From the NCBI GenBank assembly GCA_030762175.1, contig CM060831.1, positions 143,243,501 to 143,307,500 on the forward strand: a DNA stretch of 64,000 nucleotides, in the 5' to 3' direction. The stretch is from Metallyticus violacea. Taxonomy: Eukaryota; Arthropoda; Insecta; Mantodea; Metallyticidae. Under the pieces are notes generated by a model. That model saw only the letters and a program-made list of their open reading frames with translations, was not told the DNA's origin and did no database searches. How positions within the stretch are numbered: the stretch's first letter is position 1; each line of letters starts with the position of its first letter. Positions 32,396 to 44,103 of the stretch are shown here, in pieces. The translations under genes and the position numbers were made by a program.

Positions 32396-33948
32396 TGTGT
32401 CTATTTTTCTTTGTATTCTATAGTTTCGAACTTCTAATGATAAGATCAATTTGCACATTGACGCGTCACCAAAACGTTTTGAAGAACCCTCCATTTTGCG
32501 CTATGATTGTCGATTGTCCATGCTTTTGTCCCCCCCCCCCCCCCGCTTCTAGGAAAAGCGGTCTGCGTTGGCTACAATGACCGCAAAACTAAAGCATATC
32601 GCGTGATAAAACGGATTTGATTTTTTTTTTTTTTCAATAATTTCATTCTGTAATCCGGCTGTGATAGGTAAAAATTTAAAATTTTGTTTTGTTTCATTGG
32701 TCAATTTTAAGATGACGTCACATGAGTGAAATGGTCAGCATAGTTACCTACGCAAATTATTTTCTAACAACTTACAAAAGACCAAAAAACTGTTGTTTTT
32801 TTTTTCTAATCTATAAAATACACAATAGCTACAAATTAACTTTTAGTTCACCAATGAGTATACGTGAGAGTAAAAGTTAGGTAAATTGCATATCATTCTA
32901 GTACAGATTTGAGAAAAACATATAACTGATCATAGAAATAAGCAACGCTCACAATGTATAAGAAAAAAAAATATTACATATAGAACCAAAACTACTATAG
33001 TAAAAAAAAAGTAAAAAAAAAATAAATAAAAAGATCTCTCGGGGGGGGGAGCGAAATGCACATAACGGTCTGAAAAACATGTCTCTGGCATAGGCTCGAA
33101 CCAAACACCAAGGGGCTAGCCTCAACGAGGGAAAGGAAAATTACGATGAAAGAAAGAGCCCAAGCACCAGAAACGACAGAAGGAAAATAATGAAAAAATC
33201 ATGTTACAATACCTGTACATTAACAGTATAATGTTTTCAATAATAATTATTTTACGTGCACTCGGTATACAAACTTTCTAACATACAGAGAAATTATTGG
33301 AAGCATTTTAAACGTCACCATATTTAATCCGGCTCATTTTATATGCATTTTCTTGTTTAAAAAATTAAAAAAGAATCGCTTTTGATCTTATGAGGTTTTG
33401 AAATAAGAAGAATTGTGGATTCCACAATAGGTTACAGAAATCGCATATTTTGTCATCTTTCCACGGATATAGATATACACGAACAGTGTAAATTCATTTC
33501 TTTATCATCTTTCTATAATAAAGTGAAGTTTTGCAGTTGTGTTAGGTGCATGGAATATAAAACGCTTCAATGTTTATTTCTTCTCATTTATTTTCATTCA
33601 ATTTTGTATCAGCGCTTACTATTAGTATAAATTCCTGTAATGAAAATTATGTAACCTCAACTAGCCGTTTACACATCAGTAAGTGCATAAGGCTCTCTGA
33701 CTCGTCCTTGGCACAGCTGAAAGGGGATTTCCGTGAGTTCAGGGATAAATGATTACTTGGAAAACTTGCCAGCTCCTTAGCAGATACACGATATTTCCTG
33801 TAGCAGTTAGCCTTCATGTTAAATGTTTCTGGCATTTTACTAAATGTTTTCCTTCTAGATGATGTGTTTTCGTTAAGCATTAAAATACAGTTAAGCTTTT
33901 CCCCTTATGGAAGGATAAATTCAAGTGTTCATTTGTTTATATTCACAG
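32396..33948. other. presumed intron with homopolymer runs
   Basis: It contains a poly-C run at about 32531-32544, several poly-T and poly-A runs (32619-32633, 33000-33030) and a poly-G run near 33041-33049. The short frames here (32395-32580, 33415-33752) have no recognisable motifs. Confidence 0.45.
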
Positions 33949-33969
33949 ATTCCCAGCGACGAGCATTTC
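33949..33969 (+). CDS. candidate 21-nt phase-0 microexon (IPSDEHF)
   Basis: The acceptor is ttcatttgtttatattcacag and the donor is TTC|gtaagt, a full donor consensus on the intron side. The 21 nt are open as IPSDEHF in phase 0, the same phase as the candidates at 25877 and 31232. A microexon this small is known in arthropod muscle and neuronal genes but is also easy to find by chance. The donor strength is the main argument. Confidence 0.4.
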
Positions 33970-34383
33970 GTAAGTTAACTTTTGTATGTTTCTTGCTTGC
34001 CAGTCACTCTGTTTGCTTTAATGTTAATACACGTTTATGTTCAGTAGTTCACAGCACCACAGAAAGTAAATTTATTAAACATTGATGTCTATTCTCCATT
34101 GTTCGTGATGTCAAGTAGCCCAAACAAATAAAATGTACCCCGCACAAGAAAAAACAAAAGAATTCATGAGAGAAAACAGTGTCGGACATATCTTCGTTTA
34201 AAAATAAATAATATTGTGATTGCTATGGTGCAGCAATGTATTTTTTCCATTATTTAATTTTAAATTAAATAATAATTTTTCACTGGAATTAATTTGAAAT
34301 TTAGAATATTATTTTTGAGTAAAACTATAAAAGCTAACCTTTCTTTATTCCTACTTTTTATAATAATTATTTCTTAAAACACA
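33970..34383. other. no gene seen
   Basis: AT-rich. The long frame 33816-34085 has no motif and overlaps the microexon in another register. Confidence 0.4.
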
Positions 34384-35420
34384 ATGGGATTATTTGGGTT
34401 AGAGGCCGCCTGAGCGTGACAGCCTACTGGGAAAGAGCAACTGACGCGACTGGAAAAATGAAGATAGTGTCGCCGTGCACAAAGTTAATCTTTTTATTTT
34501 AGTATTTATATTTTTGCTGAGGACATAAAATGATACTATATTTAAAACTGATGATGATGATAATAAGCACTAATCTGTGTTATAAGATTTGTCGAAAACG
34601 ATGTCCCTCAGCGGCAATACATTGCCGGCACATGCATAGGAAATTCCTGTATTTCATCTTTTCTTCTGTAACAACACGGCGGTGTGAAACACTGTTTCTT
34701 TCGCGGTCTTTTTAATAAGTGGGTACTTCAATGCATTTGTCATCACTCGGAATTAGTATTTCAATCCTGTAAAAAATATTTCCAGGTTTTTTCTGCAAAA
34801 TGCTGAAAAATAGTGACCTACAACTAATAATCGTTCGTGACTCTCCGTCCTCGAATGTCAGATTTCAGTTTTTCAGTAATAGTTCCTGGAGGTAAGGGTT
34901 AGGCTGTACGGTAGATGATGTAGCTTCTGGAAGCCACATTTGTGCACAGCAGCCTTGGCAGTACCTGCCTTATGAACTCGTACGTTATCGTGCAGCAGAA
35001 AACTCCTCGACCTAACATTAAACACCTGTGTTTTCCTTGATGGCGCTGGAGTACTACTTCTTAATCATTATTGTGTTCCTTTCTTGGAAGTCTATTATCA
35101 GAATTTCTCTGCAGTCCCCTCCCCCCAAAAACTGTCGTCATGATCTTTGTCGTTGCTTTGTTACTTTGGCGTTTCTAGGGAATTTTTCACTCTTCTTCCA
35201 TTACCTTGTTGGATATTTTTTAAAAGGCGGCATAGAAGAGGACCAAGGTATCATCCCATGACGATGGATTCTCGTTACTAAGGCAAATTTCAAAATCTTC
35301 TGATAACATTCCACGCGCACTTGCACTTGAACTGCTGAAAGAATTCGGGACATCCATCTTGCATAATTCTGCCTAAGCAAATGCAGATGAAGGATGCAAG
35401 CAAAAGTATTGTAGAAAACC
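34384..35420 (-). mobile_element. degenerate mariner element
   Basis: The minus strand gives fragments in the right order. Near 35350 is RILSAVQVQVRVECYQKILK (helix region). Then come IIDFQERNTI (family form (L/I)IDFLEKGKTI), an HDN-equivalent region reading SAAR*RTSS..GRYCQG and, in another frame, LLHDNVRVHKAGTAKAAVHK, then HHLPYSLTLTSRNYY and finally CRQCIAAEGHRF. Several frameshifts and stops are visible. Its 3' end is shared with 28435-28850. Confidence 0.7.
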
Positions 35421-36209
35421 CCAACCTTACAGTTATTTCTTTTATCTTCAAACGTCTCTTACTCACAATATTTTCTTATGTCAACACATCCACCGGCCTA
35501 CCCTCATATATCATCTTCAAGCTTCTATCTGCCGAAACGAAATAATGTTTACAACTTCTTTATAAGGGAATATGAAGCGGAAGCTTCCTGATAGACACCA
35601 TCAAGGCGTTGTTTAATATCACTGTCTGAAATTCCTTTTTAGTTAATAATTTAATCAATGCTATGTTTTAAATTTTGAACATCGCGTTCTATTATACAAC
35701 ATGTCTGACTTTAATGAGGTTTTTCAAAGCAAATTAAAAATGAAATGCAGTGTTTGTACCCCTGAAAATGTATCTGAAAACATGAAAATCACAACAATGA
35801 ATCGTGCCTTTTGTATTGAGCCTGAAACATGAATCGCACCTCTTATATGCGTATTGATACACGCAGCAGTCTGAAATTAAATATAGAGTTCTTCAAATTA
35901 AATTCGCCTTCAGTTTAAATCTAAACAGCTCTTCTTCTATCTTTGATTTTGTGACGTAGTTCTGTTTTCATTAGAAATGATTTAAATATAGTCACTTATT
36001 CCCATTACAGATACCATGGGCACGAACATACTTACAGGAAACATAAAAGAAGCTATAAACAACACTTTTAATTATACTTTGCTATCCTAACGCTGAAGGA
36101 CGTTTTCTGGCTTTATGAACTAAACTATTTTGACCCCTAGTGTTCATTCTACTCCTTGAAGAGAAAGTAAAGTATCTGGGGTGCACTTCAATTTAAATAT
36201 TTATTTGAA

Positions 36210-36255
<46 letters not shown>

Positions 36256-36789
36256 AATTAATTTGTGTGTAAAGGTAAACGTCTAATAATAATTCTACAA
36301 TAAAAGAATACCATATAAATAAAACATTATTTATTATCATCAATATTTGGTGTAAAAGCAAGAAACAATGGTACTCAGAAATATTTCTTAATTACCACAT
36401 GATATTTTACAAATATTTCTCATAAACCTTAATATAGTGGTCTTCTACAAAGCAGACTTTGCAATAATAATATGCAATGATGATGATGATGATAGCAAAA
36501 GTGCGAAAGTTTATACCAAAATTTAATTTATAATATGTGTATCAAACATTTTCGCTTTAATAATAGCATCAATACAGTAAAATTATTTCACTAAAAATGA
36601 TAATTTGAAATATAGAAAAAATCGTCTGGTTCTTTGAAATTTGAACAAGGACATCATAAATCCCCTGTCCCAAATCACTCTCTACACTCTACTAGACTAG
36701 ACTCTACAATCTGTGAAATTATTGCAAAGTAGTTTTATTATCACACGATATTTGTTCATCAAGATCTTTTGCAATGCGATTAATTAAGA
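35421..36789. other. no gene; (AT)n at 36213-36247
   Basis: AT-rich with a clean (AT)n run (36213-36247) and a small gat-repeat near 36477-36494. No motif-bearing frame. Confidence 0.5.
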
Positions 36790-36915
36790 TGCAAACCTGG
36801 CTGATATCGATAGGTTTACGTGACGTAAAATCATGAGCGAAAGTCCTCCAAGAGAGATTTCTTACGTTGTAGATTCACGGCACGTTAAAGTACTCCATAC
36901 CGATAAAGCTTACCA
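36790..36915 (-). repeat. possible old SINE-like fragment
   Basis: The segment gtagattcacggcacgttaaagtactcc (36872-36899), read on the minus strand, contains tttaacgtgccgtgaatcta. This resembles the cgtgccgtaaatctacgaca block of SINE A bodies and related arthropod repeats. No tRNA-like head is recognisable. The call is tentative. Confidence 0.3.
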
Positions 36916-38161
36916 GCTTTTCACATCCAAGTAATGCCTTAGCATAACATTAAATGACACTTAAAGCGATGGGCTGATCACCTTGTTCTGACATCTGTAG
37001 GTGCTACGTGTAACTAAATTCAAGTTGTTCGTGTGGTCCATTATCACGTGGAACAGATTTTAGGCCTAAGACTTGTATATTAAACATAAAGATGATGAAA
37101 CTGCAAAATATAATACATTTTCCCATCTGAGATTACTGGTGGCAATTTGTTGAAAATTCTGCATGAGCAAATAACGTGCACTCTTCTGCACAGTTAAGCA
37201 TACATGTGAAGAATTGCTAGAAATGATCAGGTACACTGGACAAATATTTGATGGTGATGATTTTAATGTTATCTGTTAATGTAATATTTTATAAATTCGT
37301 AAAACTTTTAGATACCCCATCATGGAGCGGAAAAATGATCCAAACATATTTATTTTCTGATTTTGCCAAGAAATGATGGTAAATCTCATATTTGTTAAAT
37401 TCAAGAGATACGAGTAGAATATTGAACCTTCAGCTGAACAGAAGGTGGGCCAAACCAGTGGATGTAGCCCGGGCCAACACTGACACAAAATCAATAACAG
37501 CTGGGTCGTGAATATTCTAAGACAACGAATGTTATCTCCTTGACTTAAAGCCAGATCTAATAATAATCAATGCACACTAGTAGCTAATTTGCATTGTGAA
37601 AAGAAATCTGTATTCACATTCTTTGCTGAAGGCCAAGGATTCAAGCAGTTTGGTTGTTTAAAACACTGCAAATCATCCTACAGTTATGCAATTCTAAATT
37701 AACTTTGTTGCAGCAACACGATTTAATGCTATTATTACAAATTCAAACGGCAGAAAGGATCATTAAATTGTTTATTACACTTCTAAACTGCAATCAAAGG
37801 ACGAGCAATAATTGAAATTAAATATATTAAAATATGTGATATTCTATAAACCTATAATAAATTGAATTGGCAATGTCAAATTAAATGTAAATTTATTCAT
37901 TAATGTCTGAAGTTATCGCTTCCTAAATTTACATTGATCAAAATATATTTCAAGACAACAATTAAAAAGAAAGAGAGTAGGGAATTCAAATAATATTTTG
38001 ATTAACTGCAATAATAAGTATGATAACATTGACCGGGACTAAACAACAAACCCCGACATTTACTTTGTATATAATGTCATCAAAATATAAATATATATCA
38101 AGATAGTGTAATGATTTACCGTCCCTTAACGCTATTTTTTAGAATTTTCAGGTTACGGAAC

Positions 38162-38222
<61 letters not shown>

Positions 38223-39078
38223 GTTATTGTTGTTGTCTACAATTCCAATTCCTTACCATGCACGAAAATTAGATTTAGATTCTTTAAAAAATGTAATTTA
38301 AATGTTAGACATGATATAGATGCATGCATGAATGTCACCTGTGGATATGTTTAAATGTTGTTAGAATAATATATATTCTGTTGTGTTCACCAAAACGGAA
38401 TAATTCTATAATGTACGACTATCTAGAATATGAATATGCCATGTGTATTTACAAGAGTATGTGAAAATGTGCATGAAAGTGTATATTTATTTGCATCGTT
38501 TGGGCCCGGCTACACAAAGCTACTATCTACTCGGTAAGCATCTGTTTCATAAATTTTATCGGACAGATAACTCATATCCGTTTCTGAGTTAGAATTTTGC
38601 CTTTTAATAAACTATCTGTTTGATAGTAAAGTTTAAAATTGTTCAACAGATAGCGACTAGCCTCATTATCGTGTAGTCTGCAGCTGTTTCCAGTAGCGTT
38701 GTGCATACCATATTCTTATTGATGTGAAACAACAGAACATCGAGGACAATACATACAGTAGAAACGGCTTGGGTATTTCGCGTGATCAATAAAATTCTGA
38801 GTGCGCATGTCAGGAAGTTGACCGTTACTACCTCCAGATGACTCTGCATATATAAAAGGGTGATATAATTGAATATAAAGCCAGAACATTTATTGTTACT
38901 CTTTTAATTAATATCAGGTATACGCATCGAAATACTAATAATAATTGCCCAATGTAAGCATTTCGGAATATTTACTATTGACGCTAAAGTAAGTCATCGA
39001 GTTGGTGGCCGTTGGTGATTATGTTGGCACTACTCATTCCCTAGGTTTGTGCTTCAGCATAATTTTGGTTTGCAAAAA
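36916..39078. other. no gene; (ATT)n at 38162-38231
   Basis: AT-rich DNA with a 70-bp (ATT)n array. The patch at 38500-38680 (gggcccggctacacaaagct... gactagcc) contains short inverted matches and may be a decayed MITE. The boundaries cannot be fixed. Confidence 0.45.
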
Positions 39079-39356
39079 CCGCCACGGTGGCCGAGGTCGT
39101 TAAGGCGCGACCTCGTGAGCAGTAGGTCTGGGGTTCCATTCCCACCAGGGCTGTCCTCCCTGACAGGTTTTTTCCAGGCTTTCCTCATTTCTCATAAATG
39201 GTAAATGCTGCAAGGTACCCTAAACTTAGGCCTGGAACGCTTCCTTCCTTAAAAAAAAATCTTTTCCCAGTTTATCATTTCATCTCATGTATCATCAGTG
39301 TCCACCGCCTGTGCTACCTCAATTGTTAAAACGGCATTAAACACTATTAAAACGCT
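39079..39356 (+). mobile_element. SINE family B, near full length
   Basis: Head ccgccacggtggccgaggtc with box A, a box-B-like ggttccattcccacc, then ctgtcctccctgaca, ggtaccctaaacttaggcct, catgtatcatcagtgtccac, ccgcctgtgctacc and an AT-rich tail ending near aacactatta. Compared with 55376, it has an intact body and several transitions. It adjoins the truncated 3' side of a transposon relic that begins at 39357. Confidence 0.85.
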
Positions 39357-40387
39357 AGCAAAGGTTACAACAATAATAAAAAATGAGATGCAGAATCGAA
39401 TTATTCTGATCAAAGACACTAACAATGTCGGCCCAATCATTGACAGAAAATCTTTGTTGATGACGTGATTCAACAGTTGCATGGTGTCAGCCCATGCTTA
39501 TTGTACATTCTGGTCATGTGAAACGACTCCTCATCCGAGAACAGTACATTGTACTAAAATAAGGGTTGACACCTTGTCGAATAAACCATTCGCAGACATG
39601 TAATCGTGCAGGAAATTATCAGATTCTCATGTAACTCTCCAGACCGTCATGTGATCAACATTCTTGTTATAGCTCCTTGTCTTAAGCTGACACTAAGGTT
39701 GTCGTCAACTGCATGAAGAATTTCCTCCTTCAGTTGAGATGTCCTCGTCCTTCTAGGTCTCCCCCAGTTGCGAGTAGCAGATTAAACGTCCCATGCTCCC
39801 TAAGATGATGATCATTTGCTTCAAACATCTTCCTGTCGGGGCACCTTCTTTCTGGAAACCTCTCCCGATACAAACGTTGAACGGCATGGCCATTGCCGTG
39901 TGCTAATCCATACATCAAATGAGCATCTACTAACTCCGCATTTGTGTACACTTCCATTGCACTATACCGGAAACCAAGTCCGTGATATACACTAGTTAAC
40001 AGTTACTTATTTGCCAAGTGGTAAAGAACAATAAACATGTGACGCTACGTGCGATAGTAAGGCAATGAAGTGAGCTATATGTCAACATTACCTTCGTTCA
40101 AGTGGAACACAAAACACTGACGGTAAACCTAAAAATTACAACTTAGCCAGACGTAACCAGGAGGGCATTTTGAACATTTTTTGCAAGAAAGAGTTTCATG
40201 TGGTATGCTGGTACGTTCTGTTTCTGTGTATTTCTCATGATTAATGTACTATGAAGAGTTGTAGAAAATGAGTTCTAACATGGAAATAAAGCGTTTCCGG
40301 ACCCGTGTTCATACAACATATTTTCTTCTTCTGCGTGTGAGGAATGTGTCCTGAAAGTTTGGCCGTACATTATTGTTACACCCGGTA
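39357..40387 (-). mobile_element. Tc1/mariner-type relic, N-terminal half
   Basis: The minus strand from 39957 is open for 75 codons: MEVYTNAELVDAHLMYGLAH, followed by RLYRERFPERRCPDRKMFEA. This is the N-terminal helix-turn-helix (DUF4817-like) region of a widespread insect transposase lineage. Downstream are broken pieces such as LFSDEESFHMTR-like text and MIGPTLLVSL. The right terminus reads, inward, taccgggtgtaacaataatg at 40387. The 3' half is missing where SINE B (39079) abuts. Confidence 0.75.
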
Positions 40388-40880
40388 TACAGAGAAGTAG
40401 CAATACCTGGGTTAACTTGAGAGCAAGTGTAAATCCAGTGATTTTTTTACGCGAACTATCAATACCTTGATATTCGCGGTTTTCTGAATAATGATTTTCT
40501 GCTTGCTGTTATGACGTTCTCTCTAGTGCCGGTTTTTTTTTTTTTTTTTTTTTTTTTACCTTCTATAGTGTATATTATTGACTATTTGTATATTCGCCTA
40601 CACTGTAAATAATTTATATTTGCATACCTGTTTTTTCGTTTTACATTTATTTAAAACGTCACACGAAATGAAAGGAAATCACAAGATTAAATGAATCAAT
40701 ATGAAGCATTATTAAGTTCATCATAGGTTAATAGGCTTTTATTCATGGTTTGACCTTGATACCATTACATTATCACAGCTTTGCACATGAATTTATAAGG
40801 ATTCTTTAATATTTTGCTTCACGTTGACTTTTTTTTTTTTTTTTTTACGAAAATAAATATACATTGCAAACGCTAAAATA
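40388..40880. other. no gene; poly-T runs
   Basis: T-runs at about 40530-40557 and 40831-40847. No other feature. Confidence 0.5.
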
Positions 40881-40982
40881 TACCGAGTGACCCACGAAAA
40901 ACCGGTCCCGGTGGCCCTGACTATATGCATGCTCAAGACTAGTTCGCCTTGGTCAAGACGGTGTTTCATGGTTCACCCAGTA
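40881..40982. mobile_element. 0.1-kb miniature inverted-repeat element
   Basis: The left end taccgagtgacccacgaaaa and the right end, inverted, tactgggtgaaccatgaaac agree at most positions for about 27 bp. TA dinucleotides flank both. Only about 45 bp separate the termini. The ends resemble those of Tc1/mariner-superfamily elements. This looks like an extreme internal-deletion derivative (MITE). Confidence 0.7.
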
Positions 40983-41929
40983 TTTTGTAAACAATGATTC
41001 TTAAATTTAAGACATTTGTGAATGCGAATTGTTTGAAAACTAGAGGCTTTATATATTGTGTTATGTATCACTTCTGCTGATCAAGTGTAAGATACTTGTG
41101 ATTTCAGTATATCGTTTTACAGTTTATTCACAGATTCTTGTTCTTTTATCTGACCTGTATTTTGGTCCATTTTTGCCAATGGTTCTCTTATTTCTTTGTA
41201 ATACAGATTAATGATCTTTCATTCTCTCTGGCCTGGTTTTTTCATGAACTGTGTTAAGTATGGTATGTGTGTTCTCGTGAATTTTTGTTGTGGACGTCAA
41301 TTGGTATGCAGATGTTGTTCCATTCTTTGTAAGCGTTTTATTGAGGTTAATGCTTTGACATCGAAGCGTAGAACAACAAAAACTGCCTTTGTTGTCCTTC
41401 AGTGCAACTGACCTTTATGTGGTTATTTTATGTAAGCTTTGGATAGAGAGTAACGGAAAAATTGTTAGGTAATTTAAATTTTTAGTTCCTTAATGAGACC
41501 TACCAACTGATAATTTGTATATTTTTGGTCATCTTCCAATTTTTCCATTTGCTGGATCTCGCAAGCAAGGTCATTCTAGTAGAAAATCACTTAACGACGA
41601 CTACTTGTTGAAGTTTTAATTTTTTTTAATATGTTATGGCTCTGTGTAATATTTTCTTTAATGAGAGTATGTATACATGATTACTGGTTACTGACATAGT
41701 CACCTTGTCAAAGTGGAATGCGATTTGATTAAAGATTTTATATCCCATGAGTGAATTAAATGATTGAGGTACAATACAATCTACTACATTACAACTTAAT
41801 ATCCATCAGAACATTGACTCATTTCTCAGCGGGAACTAGAGTGAGTTGTAGGCAGTTTTACCAGAAGTGCTGAAAGTTGGTGGACAGTAATGGCAGGTAT
41901 GTTTCAATGGTATGTTCTTTATTCAAATA
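40983..41929. other. no gene seen
   Basis: AT-rich. The 66-codon frame at 41211-41411 has Cys residues but no recognisable family and no start or splice support. Confidence 0.45.
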
Positions 41930-42741
41930 TACCGAGAGTGGAAAAATGTATACCCACTTTCACAGTAGATATTTATTTAATATATTTCAAACGAAAAACA
42001 ACAGTAATGTGTAATATTATGTTTTATAAACAGATGTGACTCACATATATTATGATAGTATTGTTACGTGACAGGTAAATCAACAATGAACAAAATTATC
42101 GTATGATGTTCTGTAAACAGATATGACTTACATTACGTAATGCTAGCGTTGCTACAACAAAATGGAGCCAAGATTATCGTTTGAACAGCCGAAAGCATTT
42201 TGAAGTGGTATTGGAAAACCGAGAATGTTGACGTTCAAAGGCAATGGAGACGTCTGTACAGAACAGAACCGCCAACGCGAGTAACAATTGCACGCATTCC
42301 AGACAAATTTGAGACTCATGGTACCGTATGCGATATTCACAAGGGCAGATCTGGGAACCTCGCACAGGATCCAAGGCACTGGATAGGACGAAGAGATCCA
42401 ATTGAGTTTCCACTGCGTTCTCCGGATCGAACTCTGTTGGACTTCTACCTATGGGGGACTCTTAAGGATGTTGTATACTGTAGAAAACCAGCTACACTGG
42501 CAGCACTTCGGGAAGAAATTGAAACGACATGTGCTGCAATCGCTGAGGACACTTTCGCAAACGTTGCTCAATCAGTAGTTCAACGTACTCAGAAGTGTAT
42601 CGACATTTTGAGCAACTGTTGTAACTGTAAAAGTCTAAGATGATTAATGCTCATCATTTTCTGTTTGTGTGAATTCAGTTTTGTTATGTTAACACAACTT
42701 TTTTCTTTGCTTGAAGGTGTATACATTTGGCACCCTCTGTA
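41930..42741 (+). mobile_element. internally deleted Tc1/mariner-type element with TIRs
   Basis: TA at 41930-41931 and 42740-42741. Termini: taccgagagtggaaaaatgt and, inverted, tacagagggtgccaaatgta. Length is about 0.81 kb, roughly half of what a full element of this lineage should need. The internal ORF (42200-42643) joins the start and end of the transposase. The element has few visible lesions apart from the deletion. Confidence 0.85.
42200..42643 (+). CDS. 147-codon transposase ORF lacking the catalytic core
   Basis: Residues 1-50 (WKTENVDVQRQWRRLYRT, then RVTIARIPDKFETHGTVCDI) match the N-terminal DNA-binding helix-turn-helix region of a DUF4817-type insect transposase. From about residue 58 the protein continues with IGRRDPIEFPLRSPDRTLLD, FYLWGTLKDVVYCRKPATLA and a C-terminal helix ending NCCNCKSLR. 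The last part is the third-aspartate motif plus tail. The middle, with the second helix-turn-helix and the first two catalytic aspartates, is absent, yet the frame is preserved. In the third motif the usual SPDLTPLDF reads SPDRTLLDF. The product could bind element ends but could not cut. An earlier in-frame start may exist upstream of 42200. Confidence 0.7.
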   Translation: MKWYWKTENVDVQRQWRRLYRTEPPTRVTIARIPDKFETHGTVCDIHKGRSGNLAQDPRHWIGRRDPIEFPLRSPDRTLLDFYLWGTLKDVVYCRKPATLAALREEIETTCAAIAEDTFANVAQSVVQRTQKCIDILSNCCNCKSLR

Positions 42742-43360
42742 TTTATTCTTTGAATGAGTAACAAAACATTAACGTAACCAAGGTATTAATAAAAATTACT
42801 TACGATCATATCAAGAAGTTTTCCCCTTCTCTTAGAGACACACTTGTGCTCCTTTCTATCATGTTTGATGCACGCATCAATTTGCCCATGTCGATCTTGT
42901 GTACTTCGGCCATGAAGTTGCTCGGAAATCCTGGGTGGTTTCAGACTCTTTCCTTGAAATAACTCAATAGAAAGCGCTCCACTGATCTCAAGACTGGAGA
43001 TCTTGTTGGTGGATTGTGTTTTTCATTCTCGCTGATAAATAAACCAGTTCATTCCATCTTCTCCCTTGGCCTTAAAATATGACCTCTGACCAGGAGCTTC
43101 ATAAACATCGATCAAGAATTTCGTATGTCAGTAACAGGGTTGGTAAGCCAGAAGATGGAAAAAATTTGTCTTCTGGTAAGCGGAAGACAGATAATTAAAG
43201 GGGAAGGCAGAGTCTTTTGGAAGATCGAAGACAAAAGTCATTACCAGAGAAAAGAATGAAATTCGGTAAAATCATTTTTATCTTTTTATTAATATCTTTT
43301 GTAACAAAGTAATAGAAAGTCGTTAAATTATATCTTTAGATATGCTGTCTAGAGGCAGAA
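42742..43360. other. possible coding remnant on minus strand, unidentified
   Basis: The minus-strand text MEWTGLFISENEKHNPPTRS and VERFLLSYFKERV is locally open and GC-richer, as in an old transposon ORF, but no family can be named. A donor-like gtaagt on the minus strand ends this region at about 42805. Nothing else was found. Confidence 0.25.
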
Positions 43361-43628
43361 TTATTTGATTTATTTACGGGCCCTATTTAACATCTCAGGT
43401 CATCAGCGTCCCATTCATTTCAAAGCGTGAAACGGCCGATAAATTTTGCCCAAAGACTTCCTCTTTCAGTCCTAAGGTTCTTTTACGTGCCGTAAATCTA
43501 CGAGACAAGACTCGTGGCTTTTATTTCCCTTCCGAAAGAAGCCACACTTCGAATTTTTACGGCCTGGATTGAATCCGCGTCTTGGGTCTACGGGGCAATT
43601 TTGGTTACCACTAGACCGCCAGGACCGA
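43361..43628 (-). mobile_element. SINE family A, full length
   Basis: Minus-strand copy with ttatttacgggccc, cgtgaaacggccgataaatt, cttttacgtgccgtaaatct, ccttccgaaagaagccacac, box B ggattgaatccgcg and box A region ggttaccactagaccgccag. The internal segment between the body and head is shortened (tttttacggcctgg). The flanks agaggcagaatta and gtaggcaaaagaa may be a decayed target duplication. Confidence 0.85.
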
Positions 43629-43799
43629 CTCTGTAGGCAAAAGAAAGTAATATCTAAACTGGTGTTGTTAAACATGATATAGAGATTTGCCTCTAGGGGA
43701 GTTTTCTGTGATTGGAGCTTTAAAAATATAAGTTTTTTTTTTTATAAGTTGATGTTTTGCAAAACAGCAGCATGTCTAACAATGAAGGCGTTTAGTTGC

Positions 43800-44052
43800 T
43801 TACTAGAGGTCTTCGTTTAGTGGTCCTTTGCGCGCCTTCTGCTAAGCTATTCGAAATTGTCAGGTGTTTGCATCGCATGCTTCGAAGTGGCGCTTATATT
43901 CAGAGACTGCTATTGCCAACTGCGGCGTTTGACTGAAAAACAAATATCACCATTGAATTCAGAGGTAAGTAAATTACCTATGAATAACTTTTTTCTGCTT
44001 TTTACTTTTTCGAACCGGAGCGAAGAGTGACTAAACGAAGCCATCTAGTAAA
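43800..44052. repeat. foldback segment with a weak exon-like stretch
   Basis: ttactagaggtcttcgttta (43803-43822) recurs inverted as taaacgaagccatctagtaa (about 44032-44051), so this 0.25-kb block can fold back. Inside, 43904-43964 lies between an acceptor-like ttatattcag and a full donor gtaagt, and is open as DCYCQLRRLTEKQISPLNSE. About 40 bp (43934-43975) recur imperfectly at 44069-44109. The repeat nature makes an exon less likely. Confidence 0.4.
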
Positions 44053-44102
44053 CAACTCCGGTATATTATAGAAAAATAAATGTCAACAGTGAATTCAGAG
44101 AT

Positions 44103-44103
<1 letters not shown>

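Noticed and set aside
34881..34900. donor-like gtaagg after ctggag
   Set aside because: It lies inside a minus-strand mariner relic and has no matching acceptor or open exon.
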